This document shows, in pieces, positions 8,000 to 15,321 of a stretch of 25,579 nt of DNA. The first letter of the stretch is position 1. Each line of letters starts with the position of its first letter. Source of the stretch: CAYPZL01 sp964415045 (GTDB lineage: Bacteria; Planctomycetota; Phycisphaerae; Sedimentisphaerales; Anaerobacaceae). The notes under the pieces were generated by a model. That model was not told where the DNA came from. It was given only the letters and a program-made list of their open reading frames with translations, and did not search any database. A program made the position numbers and the translations under genes. The DNA lies in the NCBI GenBank assembly GCA_964415045.1, contig CAYPZL010000069.1:1-25579 (forward strand). The letters are read 5' to 3'.

Positions 8000-8580
8000 T
8001 TATCAGCATCAGGGGATTGGTGCTCTGCAACAGAAGCATCCCCTGTGCGTCCCCCGGATTGCCACGGTGCGGGGCGATGGGAAAAATAACAACAAACGCT
8101 GCTGCCATGGCGTTCCATAGGAAGCAAGCGTTTTCTGTAACCATCTCCGGATTCTCGGAGTGAAAAACCGGGTAGGGCGCGGCCTGAGAGAAAAAAAGTC
8201 GAGCAGGAGAGGCCGCGCCCCGGAATAGTGAGAGGGAGAGATGGAGAGAAGCAAAGACGTTGACTGTTGGTCTGCACCGAGGTTTCGGGCAGGTCCTTTT
8301 CGCAATCGGCGACGTCGTGCAGGCATGGGGCTGGTTGCACTGCGGGCCGGAATCGACATGCGGGAGAGATTTGGGCTTTCGGCCCGACGGCTGGCCGCCT
8401 TCGCAGGCGCCGGCGACTCACAGGGGCACACGCGTAGAGACACCGCCGTCCGGGATGGTCTTTCTCCTGTTACCATACCTCTGCGTCCTGTCAGAGGACT
8501 CTCCTCCGTGAGTGCATGGTCCCGTAGCCAGACTCGACAAGGAATGGCCTCCTCCATAGTGAGGACCATGTAACCTATCG
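8000..8580 (-). ncRNA. Candidate large structured noncoding RNA
   Basis: Downstream of the strong minus-strand promoter at 8587-8615 no convincing protein is encoded, but many perfect stems occur: 8515-8522/8563-8570 (CATGGTCC), 8416-8421/8508-8513 enclosing 8478-8483/8492-8497 and 8455-8459/8472-8476, 8396-8400/8405-8409 with a GCGA (GNRA) tetraloop on the minus strand, 8373-8376/8382-8385, the 11-bp 8175-8185/8210-8220, 8145-8149/8156-8160, 8094-8100/8127-8133 and 8010-8017/8038-8045. The nesting of the first four gives a coherent fold starting about 10 nt after the predicted transcription start. The 3' end is unclear: it could lie just past the 11-bp stem (TTTTT at about 8166-8162) or further, near 8000. 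It does not show the conserved motifs of RNase P RNA, tmRNA, SRP RNA or 6S RNA. This is inference from pairing, without covariation evidence. Confidence 0.4.
8175..8220. repeat. 11-bp GC-only-core inverted repeat with 24-nt loop
   Basis: GGGCGCGGCCT (8175-8185) pairs with AGGCCGCGCCC (8210-8220). On the minus strand it is followed by TACCCGG and TTTTT, so it may be the terminator or the closing stem of the candidate RNA. Confidence 0.55.
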
Positions 8581-8586
8581 TCTGCC

Positions 8587-8615
8587 TGTATACACTCCGG
8601 TTTCCCAAAAGTCAA
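8587..8615 (-). promoter_or_regulatory. Strong sigma70-like promoter without a protein gene downstream
   Basis: On the minus strand TTGACT is followed after exactly 17 bases by TATACA, one of the best promoter matches in the window. Transcription would start near 8580 and run into the hairpin-rich region. It lies downstream of the three-repeat protein's terminator, so it is not needed for that gene. Confidence 0.6.
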
Positions 8616-8681
8616 GTGAAAAATGGGCAACCGGGTGAAAAAAGGGCACGGCCCGAGCCTTGTGCGGCCGATGGTGGAAAC

Positions 8682-8710
8682 GAGCCTGCCGGCGCGGGGT
8701 CGGCAGGCTC
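8682..8710 (-). terminator. Terminator-like hairpin after the three-repeat secreted protein
   Basis: GAGCCTGCCG (8682-8691) pairs with CGGCAGGCTC (8701-8710) across a 9-base loop, 18 bases past the stop codon of the minus-strand gene. The T tract on the minus strand is short (GTTTCC), so efficiency is uncertain. Confidence 0.6.
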
Positions 8711-8727
8711 GGAGAGACGCGTTGGCT

Positions 8728-9729
8728 CTATTGCGAAGGACGTCCTCTGGAGGGACGGACGACCTTGGTGCCCGTGATCTTCGAGGTCCCGCGCGAGGTC
8801 TTGAGCTCGCCGGTGAGCCTGGTGTCTTCGAGCTTCCCGTCGAAAGTCATCTCGAAGCTCTGATCGCCAAACTCCAGGGTCATCTTGAACTCGACGCGGC
8901 CGTCCTCCAGGTTAATCTTCTTGATGGGGATGGCCCCGTACAGGCCGGTCATATCGGGGTTGACGCGCAGTCTCTGTTTGCGGGAGCCGCGCTCGGACGT
9001 AACATCGAGGATCCAGGTGCCGATCACGGCAGCCCCGGCGCGTTTCCCCTCGGCCTTGATCTCGCCCCGTTCCGACTTGACTGTGCCGGAGAGGGTATTG
9101 CCCGAGATGGTCCCGGCGAAGGCGGCTTCCCACTGCCGGTCCGGATTCGTGCTCTTCATCTTGAAGCTGAGGCTGCGCCGCTCGTACTGCACGTCGGAGA
9201 TCTCGAGCTCGCCCCGTTCGCTGCGCCACTGGGCGGTGAGCTGGTCTTCCGCGCCGGCCTTGACGGTCAGCATCGCAGTGAATTCCCGCTCGCCCATCTG
9301 GAGCTTCATCTCCCACTGCCCGACTGCCCGGGGCACGCGCGGGCTGCGCCGGCCTTCCACGGCGGACTCGCCCCAGTCGCTGGTGAGGGTGCCGGAGAGC
9401 TTGCCCTGCTCGATCTTCCCGACGAACTTCGACGTGGTGGTCTGTCCGTCCCGGCCGCGCCGGCTCGACGCGAAGCTGAGCTGTCCGTCTTCATACTTGA
9501 CGTCCTGCAGGTCGTTGATCCCCCAGAAGCTGATCCACTGGCCCGTCCAGTTGCCCTCCTGGTTCCGGGAAAACGACAGAATCGATTCGAACGACCGGCC
9601 GCCGAAATCGACCTTGATTTGCCAGTCGCCGTACAATCCCCACCGGCGCGTCGTCTGGGCCCCGACCTGGGTCGCCAGAGCCATCACGATACAAAACACA
9701 ACCGCTTTGAGAAATGTTTGGTGTCTCAT
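8728..9729 (-). CDS. Secreted protein with three tandem beta-barrel-like repeats, function unknown
   Basis: A 333-residue exported protein. An N-terminal signal peptide (MRHQTFLK, then a hydrophobic run ending in VGAQ at about 25) is followed by three related units at about 31-128, 136-229 and 236-321. Each has the pattern G-x-W-x-(I/M/L)-x-(V/L), F-x(3-4)-L, a segment like I-x-DVxYE-x(2)-LSF (clear in units 1 and 2), then (F/T)-x-G-x-(I/L)-x(3-4)-L(S/T)G-x-(L/V)-x-S-x-(W/R)G. Alternating hydrophobic strands in units of about 90 residues suggest small lipocalin-like antiparallel barrels. There are no catalytic motifs and no cysteines in the repeats; the C-terminus is basic. ATG at 9729 is chosen because GGAGG lies 8 bases upstream; an in-frame TTG at 9744 overlaps that site. 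Monocistronic, with a terminator-like hairpin downstream. I do not recognise the family. Confidence 0.85.
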   Translation of the reverse strand: MRHQTFLKAVVFCIVMALATQVGAQTTRRWGLYGDWQIKVDFGGRSFESILSFSRNQEGNWTGQWISFWGINDLQDVKYEDGQLSFASSRRGRDGQTTTSKFVGKIEQGKLSGTLTSDWGESAVEGRRSPRVPRAVGQWEMKLQMGEREFTAMLTVKAGAEDQLTAQWRSERGELEISDVQYERRSLSFKMKSTNPDRQWEAAFAGTISGNTLSGTVKSERGEIKAEGKRAGAAVIGTWILDVTSERGSRKQRLRVNPDMTGLYGAIPIKKINLEDGRVEFKMTLEFGDQSFEMTFDGKLEDTRLTGELKTSRGTSKITGTKVVRPSRGRPSQ

Positions 9730-9744
9730 GCTGGGTGCCTCCAA

Positions 9745-10008
9745 AAAGAGTGATTATTGGGAGCGTTGCTTTTTCGCACCTGTTCCACACACCTTTTACT
9801 AAGACGCCGCCGAAACCGCAAGCATTTCAATAATCCGGCGAGTTTTCTGTCGACATCCGTGACCGCATGGTCCGGCGACTCTCCCCCGGTGCATGCAAAG
9901 ATTTACGCCGCAAGGCCCTTTCGGACGTCAAGCGGGACAACGAATCTGCCGATGAAGACGGTAGCTGCCCGGTACGCAACGACGCAGATCAAACCTGGAG
10001 GTGGCACA
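9745..10008. other. Intergenic region between divergent genes
   Basis: About 260 bases separating the minus-strand three-repeat protein from the plus-strand small-protein cluster. It should hold promoters for both directions, but I see no convincing -35/-10 pair. The stretch around 9890-9935 contains short G+C repeats but no fold I can support. Confidence 0.4.
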
Positions 10009-10089
10009 GTGCTCGGCACAGGTCCGCGACAAACGCCCACGCAGGGACGCGCCCCCACGAACCGGCCCACAGGCGGGAGCAGGAGGTAA
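10009..10089 (+). CDS. Possible 26-residue leader ORF upstream of the Cys-rich protein
   Basis: GTG at 10009 is preceded by GGAGGT at 6-base spacing and opens a 26-residue frame rich in Thr, Pro, Gly and Arg (ending GGSRR). Its TAA (10087-10089) overlaps the ribosome site of the next gene and ends 3 bases before that gene's ATG, a geometry suited to translational coupling. The composition is low-complexity, so the peptide itself may be unimportant. No homolog is recognised. Confidence 0.3.
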   Translation: MLGTGPRQTPTQGRAPTNRPTGGSRR

Positions 10090-10092
10090 CCG

Positions 10093-10302
10093 ATGAATCT
10101 CAGCGCGATTCGGAGAAAGCTTTCCATCTGCAAACGGTGCGATTATCGCTGCTCGGGCTGCCCCCACGCCCTGCCCTGCGTGCGTCAGGGCCGCCAGGTT
10201 CGCCCGATCGAATGCTACATCTGCTGGCACAACGAGGGCACGGTCCTGCCCCGCGACTGCCGCCTGCGCCGCACGCCCGTGCGAACCCGGGTCCGCGCGT
10301 AG
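10093..10302 (+). CDS. Small cysteine-rich (zinc-binding-like) protein
   Basis: A 69-residue basic protein with eight Cys. CxxC at 13/16, CxxC at 20/23 followed by PHALPC (Cys 29), CxxC at 41/44 and Cys 56 suggest one or two treble-clef or ribbon-like zinc sites. An ideal AGGAGGT sits 6 bases before the ATG, which together with the Cys spacing argues the gene is real despite its size. The C-terminal tail is Arg-rich (RTPVRTRVRA). No signal peptide, so cytoplasmic; nucleic-acid or protein binding is possible but not shown. It precedes the SEC-C gene by 126 bases on the same strand; that neighbour also ends in a Cys-type metal motif. Family not recognised. Confidence 0.65.
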   Translation: MNLSAIRRKLSICKRCDYRCSGCPHALPCVRQGRQVRPIECYICWHNEGTVLPRDCRLRRTPVRTRVRA

Positions 10303-10428
10303 GCTCCGGCCCCGCACAAAAACCACGCCGCCGTGGCCAATTCCACTTGAACGCTGCATCGAAAGACAGTAGCCTCACGGAAGTACCACGAAATCCAGAA
10401 ATCAGGTGATTCGGAAGGAGCCGGTGCA

Positions 10429-11886
10429 ATGGACGCCAACGAACCCAAGTTGCCCTGGAACGAACTCCAGCATACCGAAGGCGACATTCCCTGGCCGGCG
10501 CTGCGCCGCTTTGCCGAGGCCGTGGCGACCGACCCCACGGTAACCAGGAAACTGTTCGACGTCTACGACTGCGCCTATGAGAGCGTGCCGGAGCAGGTCT
10601 GCTATGCGGATCTCTACGTACCGGCGATCTTCGCGCTGGCGGCCCCGAAGCTCGACGACAAGCAACGCCACGAAATCGCTGACTTCTTAGTAGACAGACT
10701 CGTCGAGGCCGGCGAGGACGAAGCAGAGCTGACCGCAGAAGCACTGGCAACGGCCGTCGGCACACTGGGGCCGGCCGTTCTTCCCGCCGTCCTGAAGGCC
10801 ATCGCCAATGAACCCGATTCGTCGGGCGCATGGTTCCATCTGTGGGAATTGATCCTCCTGGCTGGCAAAACAGAAAACCCGTTCTTACGCCATCGAGTCA
10901 TCCAGATGTGCGTCGATCTGCTCGAACGGGTAGACCGCAACGAGATCGACCCGCAGGACACCCACAGTGCCGCCTGGACCCTGGGGTTTCTCCAGTGCAC
11001 CGAGCATGCGGATTTACTGCAGCGCGTTTGCGAGAAAGCCCAGGACTCCTTCTTGGCAGGCGACTATGCCGAGGCCGCGCAACTCCTGCACGGGGAGATG
11101 GACTCCACACTGCCGCCGGAACCGTGGGAGCGACCCGTCGAGGAATGGCTCACGTATCATTGCAAAGCGGCCAGGGACTGGTTCGCCAGGCAAGACGATG
11201 ACGATGAGGGAGAATACTCAGAAGCCGAAGACGAAGAGGAGGTGGATTTCAAACGGGCATGGTTCCTGAGCACGGAGTTCGTCAACTCGGCCATCGCAGA
11301 AACGCTGCCCGTGGAATTGCTGGAGAGTGCGAGTTTCATTGCTGAGTGCCTGGTATACTACAGCCTCGGTTATCTCGGCATAGATCCGGAGGAATGGGAC
11401 GAGCGAGCGCTGCACGAGCTGCTGTTCGACATCCTTCCCCGCAAGGTCAGTGCAGATGAGAGTCTCTTCGCCAAGATCGGGCCAGTAACGGAGGCCTTCT
11501 TGAGTTGGCTGGGATCGGAAGGTCTGCTGGCGGATACCGATGCGCTGGGGGCCACCGTGCACGGCTGGGGCGACGAGATCGTCAGGGCCGGCATGAATCG
11601 GGAAAATTGGGGGCCCGCCAAGAGTTTCGTGATGCAAGCCGAGCAAGCCGGGGTGGACGTCACGGATTCGCGCGCCCTCAGGGCGTATATGGTCCAGGAA
11701 CAAATAGAGCGTCTCGCCCAGCAAGCCCTAACGGATGTGTCGGAACCGGCGGGGTACGGGCTGCCCGTGCCGATTGTCGAACACTCTCCGAAGATCGGCC
11801 GCAACGACCCTTGCCCTTGTGGGAGTGGGAAGAAATATAAGAAGTGCTGCGGCAACCCCGCGGCCAGGGACGCGGCCGGGGCGTGA
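10429..11886 (+). CDS. SEC-C motif protein with helical-repeat body
   Basis: A 485-residue cytoplasmic protein whose C-terminus carries a complete SEC-C zinc motif, GRNDPCPCGSGKKYKKCC (457-474), the ligand set found at the end of SecA and in many stand-alone proteins. The rest (about 10-440) is predicted from composition to be alpha-helical and acidic, with features recalling DUF1186/HEAT-like SEC-C proteins (early segment IPWPALRRFAEAV; alternating Leu-rich helices). An acidic run, DDDDEGEYSEAEDEEE, lies at about 258-273. AAGGAG lies 8 bases before the ATG. There is no secretion signal. The exact role is unknown; SEC-C domains often contact ribosomes, SecB or other partners. The GH78 gene starts about 90 bases downstream on the same strand, but nothing indicates a shared function. 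Confidence 0.9.
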   Translation: MDANEPKLPWNELQHTEGDIPWPALRRFAEAVATDPTVTRKLFDVYDCAYESVPEQVCYADLYVPAIFALAAPKLDDKQRHEIADFLVDRLVEAGEDEAELTAEALATAVGTLGPAVLPAVLKAIANEPDSSGAWFHLWELILLAGKTENPFLRHRVIQMCVDLLERVDRNEIDPQDTHSAAWTLGFLQCTEHADLLQRVCEKAQDSFLAGDYAEAAQLLHGEMDSTLPPEPWERPVEEWLTYHCKAARDWFARQDDDDEGEYSEAEDEEEVDFKRAWFLSTEFVNSAIAETLPVELLESASFIAECLVYYSLGYLGIDPEEWDERALHELLFDILPRKVSADESLFAKIGPVTEAFLSWLGSEGLLADTDALGATVHGWGDEIVRAGMNRENWGPAKSFVMQAEQAGVDVTDSRALRAYMVQEQIERLAQQALTDVSEPAGYGLPVPIVEHSPKIGRNDPCPCGSGKKYKKCCGNPAARDAAGA

Positions 11887-11887
11887 C

Positions 11888-11914
11888 GTGAAGGGGGCGC
11901 GTGAAGGGTGAAGC
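11888..11914. repeat. GTGAAG-type short repeat immediately after a stop codon
   Basis: GTGAAGGGGG (11888-11897) is followed by GCGTGAAGGGTGAAGC (11899-11914). The second block matches 15 of 16 bases of the motif 8 bases past the ThuA-like stop (15789-15804, reverse strand). A looser version overlaps the E2 stop (about 3774-3790). Confidence 0.55.
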
Positions 11915-11979
11915 GTATCTCGTTGCGCCGATGGCAGCGGCGAAGGAAACTGATGTAGTGACAGATGAAAGGCAAAGCA

Positions 11980-14424
11980 ATGACGCAACCGCTGAAATCC
12001 GTTTCTCACGCGATGATTCTCTGCGTTTTGGCGGTGTTCTACACGTTGGCTGTCCCGTCGCCGGCACCGGCGGATACGATGGTGACGTCGTTCGACTCGG
12101 CGCGCCCCGTCTGGCCGACGGGCCGGGAAACGGAGAAGAATCTGTTCGTGGGATTTCGAGCGGTCTTCGAGTGCCCGCAGCCGCAGGGCTGCGGGCTGCG
12201 CATCACCGCGTCGTCGCTGTACCGCGTGTATCTCAACGGACGCTTCATCGGTCACGGTCCGGCCCGCGGGCCCCACGGATTCTATCGCGTCGACCAGTGG
12301 CCTCTCAAGACCCGCGACGGTCGTGAGAATACCCTGGCCATCGAGGTGGCCGGCTACAACGTCAACAGTTTCTACCTGCTCGACCAGCCGTCATTTCTAC
12401 AGGCCGAAGTCGTCGCCAACGGGAAAGTCCTGGCCTCCACGGCGGGCGTAGGCGCTCACTTCGAGGCGACGATCCTGAAACACCGCCTGCAGAAAGTGCA
12501 ACGTTACAGCTTTCAGCGGCCTTTCATCGAATACTATCGGCTCAAGGAAGGCGACGATCGCTGGTGGAAACAACGGCCGGCAGACGAGGCCTGGGCATCC
12601 TGCTCGCCGCTTTCGCCGAAGAAACTGCTCGTTCGTCGGGTCGCCTACCCGACCTTTGAGAAACGCCAGCCGCTGCGAGTCGTCTCACGCGGCAGGCTCC
12701 AGCAGGGCGTGCCGGTGGAGCGCCCATGGAAGGACCGGTCCCTCGTGAACATCGGGCCGAAACTGAAGGGATATCCGGAGAACGCGCTGGAAGTCGTCCC
12801 CTCGCTTGAGCTGCAGGGTGTTCGGTCGGCAGCAAAGGAGAAAATCGACAAACGGTATCAACCCGCCGAAGCCATCGAGCTGCATGAAGACACGTTTTGC
12901 CTGCTCGACCTGGGCACCAACCTCACCGGTTTCATCGGAGCGAAGATTCGTTGCTTCGCGCCGACCCGGCTCTATGTCACGTTCGACGAGGTGCTCGCGG
13001 AAAATGACGTCGATTTCAAGCGGCTCGGCTGTGTCAATGCCGTCGGCTACGAGCTCCAGCCGGGCACGTACCGCCTCGAATCCTTCGAACCTTACACGCT
13101 GCGCTACCTGAAGCTGAATGCCCTGAAGGGCCAGTGCGAAGTCGAGCACGTCTATCTGCGCGAATACGCCAGCGCCGAGACCGAGGCGGCGCAGTTCTCG
13201 TGCAGCGACCCGAGATTGAATCGCATCTTCGAGGCCGCCCGGCAGACGTTCCGGCAGAACACGCTCGACATCTTCATGGACTGTCCCTCGCGCGAGCGGG
13301 CCGGCTGGCTCTGCGACAGCTTCTTCACGTCGCGCGTCGCGTTCGATTTCGCCGGCAACACGACCGTCGAGAAGAACTTCTTCGAGAACTACCTCCTGCC
13401 GCCGAGCTTCGCGCATCTGCCCGAAGGCATGCTGCCCATGTGCTATCCGGCCGACCATTACGACGGGGTCTTCATCCCGAACTGGGCTCTGTGGTTCGTC
13501 GTCGAGTTGGAGGAATACCAGGCCCGCAGTGGCGACCGGGAGATGGTGGCCGCCCTGCGACCGCGTTTGGAGGCCCTCTACGAATACTTCCAGAAATTCA
13601 AGAACGAAGACGGATTGCTCGAGAAGCTGGAAAGCTGGGTCTTCGTGGAATGGTCCAAGGCCAACAGCTTCGTGCAGGACGTCAGCTATCCGACCAACAT
13701 GTTGTATGCGGCGGCGCTGGCGGCGGCGGGCCGGATGTATCACGAGCCGGCCCTTCTCGACGAGGCCGAGCAAATCCGCGATGTCATTCGTCGGCAATCC
13801 TTCGACGGCGAATTCTTCGTCGACAACGCCGTGCGTAAAGACGGCCGGCTCCAGGTCACGCGCAACCGCACGGAAGTCTGCCAGTACTTCGCGTTCTTCT
13901 TCGACGTCGCCACGCCGCAGACGCACCCCGCGCTTTGGCAGAAGCTCGTCCGGCAATTCGGTCCGAAACGAAAAGAGAACGATGCGTTCCCGCAGGTCCA
14001 CCCCGCCAACGCCTTCATCGGCAATTATCTTCGCCTGGAGCTGCTGAGTCGTTACGGGCATCCGGCCAAAATCAAGAACGAAATCCTCGATTTCTATCTC
14101 TACATGGCCGACCGGACCGGAACGCTCTGGGAGAACGTCGGCGCCTACGCCAGTTGCAACCACGGCTTCGCTTCCCACGTCGCCCATGCCCTGTACCGTG
14201 ACGTCCTCGGCGTAAGCGCGGTCGATACCGAGCGCAAAGTGGTCCGCCTGAAGATCGCCGACGTCGGCCTGGACTGGTGCGAAGGCCGGTTCCTGACACC
14301 GCACGGCCCAATCGTCGTAAAATGGTGGAAGGAAAACAACCAAACCCTCTGCCGAGCCGACCTCCCCGCCGGATACGAAACCAAAATAGAAAACGAAACC
14401 GCCGGCAGCCTAAGCCTCCGGTAA
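11980..14424 (+). CDS. Secreted alpha-L-rhamnosidase-like glycoside hydrolase (GH78)
   Basis: An 814-residue exported enzyme expected to remove terminal alpha-L-rhamnose by inversion. Signal peptide about 1-31 (hydrophobic core ILCVLAVFYTLAV, then PAPADT). An N-terminal beta domain includes LYRVYLNGRFIGHGPARG, the typical rhamnosidase N-domain signature. The (alpha/alpha)6 barrel spans about 400-750. DCPSRERAGWLCD supplies D434, E439 and D446, equivalent to D567, E572 and D579 of Bacillus GL1 RhaB. LWENVGAYASCNH supplies E718, equivalent to the general base E841. All four acidic residues are therefore kept. ATG at 11980 is preferred because AAAGG lies 7 bases upstream; an in-frame ATG at 11965 would add MKGKA and has a poor ribosome site. 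No terminator seen. Together with the fucose isomerase-like protein it hints at deoxysugar-containing glycans as substrate. Confidence 0.9.
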   Translation: MTQPLKSVSHAMILCVLAVFYTLAVPSPAPADTMVTSFDSARPVWPTGRETEKNLFVGFRAVFECPQPQGCGLRITASSLYRVYLNGRFIGHGPARGPHGFYRVDQWPLKTRDGRENTLAIEVAGYNVNSFYLLDQPSFLQAEVVANGKVLASTAGVGAHFEATILKHRLQKVQRYSFQRPFIEYYRLKEGDDRWWKQRPADEAWASCSPLSPKKLLVRRVAYPTFEKRQPLRVVSRGRLQQGVPVERPWKDRSLVNIGPKLKGYPENALEVVPSLELQGVRSAAKEKIDKRYQPAEAIELHEDTFCLLDLGTNLTGFIGAKIRCFAPTRLYVTFDEVLAENDVDFKRLGCVNAVGYELQPGTYRLESFEPYTLRYLKLNALKGQCEVEHVYLREYASAETEAAQFSCSDPRLNRIFEAARQTFRQNTLDIFMDCPSRERAGWLCDSFFTSRVAFDFAGNTTVEKNFFENYLLPPSFAHLPEGMLPMCYPADHYDGVFIPNWALWFVVELEEYQARSGDREMVAALRPRLEALYEYFQKFKNEDGLLEKLESWVFVEWSKANSFVQDVSYPTNMLYAAALAAAGRMYHEPALLDEAEQIRDVIRRQSFDGEFFVDNAVRKDGRLQVTRNRTEVCQYFAFFFDVATPQTHPALWQKLVRQFGPKRKENDAFPQVHPANAFIGNYLRLELLSRYGHPAKIKNEILDFYLYMADRTGTLWENVGAYASCNHGFASHVAHALYRDVLGVSAVDTERKVVRLKIADVGLDWCEGRFLTPHGPIVVKWWKENNQTLCRADLPAGYETKIENETAGSLSLR

Positions 14425-15309
14425 CCCGCTACGTTCCGTCTGTCTCCCGTCGCGGCGGTTGGCCGACTTGAGAGCGGAAACGGTGAGATCGATAGTGTGA
14501 CTTCTGGCGCGAACCGGTTTTGCGGAATTCGACAAGTTGGGTTTGGAGACGTTAACGCACCGATACGCAAGAGATGAGCGGAGACCCTGGCACTCTCCGC
14601 GCGGAGGTGATCCATGCTGTGCGATGTGATGACCGTCAAGCACGAGGACGAGGACGGACTCGTGTACGGGACGCGTTGGGCCGAGAGGGTCGCCGGACTG
14701 GTTCTGGCTGTTGCGGGTGCGATTGTGTCTGTCGCGACCTGGGCGTTCGCTGCCATCGTGCCAGCGCCGCTTGTGGTTCTTCCGGGCCTGTCGGCCCTGC
14801 TTGGTCTGTGCGTGGCGTTGTCCAATCGGCGCTTTGCGTTTCGCAGGGGTTCGCACACGTGCGCGGCGACGATTCATACATGCGGCGTGATTCGACGTCG
14901 GCGCGAGTGGAACTTCACTGCGATCCAGATGCGCCGGCGGTTCCACTGGCAGCTTACGCGCTGGCTGTACGTCCTGGTGCTCGTCTACAATCCACAATTG
15001 GCTGCGGCAGTCGTTGGATTCGAAGACCTCCAGCAGCCGACCCAGGACGCGAACGATTTCGGGGACGCTTTGCCTGGTGATTCGGAGGACAACGAGCCCA
15101 CGATAGTCTGCCGGTCGGTACGTGCGAATGTCGGAAAAATCCGTATCGAGTGTTATGAGAATACGCTCCTCGTCCTGACAGACAGAGGCAATCTTCGGAC
15201 CGGGGCATCCGCCCAGTGACTCATCGGGAACGCTGGCCACATCGTGGCCCGCGCCACGCAACAGCGCCACCGCTTCAGACGGGATGTTCTCGTCCGTTTT
15301 GAACCTCAT
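14410..15309 (-). CDS. DUF5615 PIN-like toxin with aberrant 188-residue tail
   Basis: Residues 1-111 are a complete DUF5615-type PIN-like ribonuclease: N-terminal MRFKTDENIP carries the first catalytic Asp, LITLDTDFSDI (51-61) the central acidic pair, and the domain closes with LWIVDEH (105-111). Members normally end a few residues later at about 110-120. Here no stop occurs and translation would continue for 188 Arg/Pro/Gln-rich residues, antisense to another gene, to 14410. The natural end was therefore lost at about 14977, the same point where the opposing membrane-protein gene loses its family-like sequence. The toxin follows the DUF433 gene by 12 bases, the usual antitoxin-toxin order. 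Whether the tailed toxin is active is unknown; truncation of the tail by proteolysis is possible. Confidence 0.75.
   Translation of the reverse strand: MRFKTDENIPSEAVALLRGAGHDVASVPDESLGGCPGPKIASVCQDEERILITLDTDFSDIRTYRPADYRGLVVLRITRQSVPEIVRVLGRLLEVFESNDCRSQLWIVDEHQDVQPARKLPVEPPAHLDRSEVPLAPTSNHAACMNRRRARVRTPAKRKAPIGQRHAQTKQGRQARKNHKRRWHDGSERPGRDRHNRTRNSQNQSGDPLGPTRPVHESVLVLVLDGHHIAQHGSPPRGECQGLRSSLAYRCVNVSKPNLSNSAKPVRARSHTIDLTVSALKSANRRDGRQTERSGLPEA
14578..14600 (+). promoter_or_regulatory. Hairpin directly upstream of an extended ribosome site
   Basis: GCGGAGA (14578-14584) pairs with TCTCCGC (14594-14600). Two bases later GGAGGTGATCC (14603-14613) abuts the ATG at 14614. This 11-base string is the full complement of the conserved 16S rRNA 3' end, an unusually strong site. 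The hairpin may keep it exposed or insulate it. Confidence 0.45.
14614..15219 (+). CDS. Truncated small membrane protein, 3' end replaced by toxin antisense
   Basis: A 201-residue frame. Residues 1-124 look genuine: a charged cytoplasmic start (KHEDEDGLVYGTRWAER), two membrane helices at about 26-49 and 51-70, then RRREWNFTAIQMRRRF and TRWLYVLVLV, resembling the start of a membrane-anchored PH-like domain. From about residue 125 (base 14986) the codons are antisense to the DUF5615 gene, so the natural C-terminus is missing. The ribosome site GGAGGTGATCC is exceptional and argues that the 5' part was a real gene. A weak promoter-like pair (TTGAGA, 17 bases, GATAGT) lies at about 14468-14496. 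Probably a gene fragment. Function unknown. Confidence 0.5.
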   Translation: MLCDVMTVKHEDEDGLVYGTRWAERVAGLVLAVAGAIVSVATWAFAAIVPAPLVVLPGLSALLGLCVALSNRRFAFRRGSHTCAATIHTCGVIRRRREWNFTAIQMRRRFHWQLTRWLYVLVLVYNPQLAAAVVGFEDLQQPTQDANDFGDALPGDSEDNEPTIVCRSVRANVGKIRIECYENTLLVLTDRGNLRTGASAQ

Positions 15310-15321
15310 GCGTCGATCCGT

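Noticed and set aside
7532..8089. 185-residue plus-strand frame after the E1 promoter
   Set aside because: Arg-rich nonsense; the family-like sequence in this region is in a different frame (7677-7862).
8175..8580. RNase P RNA, tmRNA, SRP RNA or 6S RNA
   Set aside because: A GGAGGAGAGTCC string recalls the RNase P 5' region, but the other conserved RNase P blocks are absent, as are the tmRNA start and tag frame and the SRP tetraloop core.
8009..8608. 199-residue minus-strand frame in the hairpin-rich region
   Set aside because: Arg/Pro/Ser-rich with no motif and a weak ribosome site; the stems across it fit an RNA better than a protein.
12685..14343. 552-residue minus-strand frame inside the GH78 gene
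   Set aside because: Antisense shadow; the plus-strand gene has all four catalytic acidic residues.
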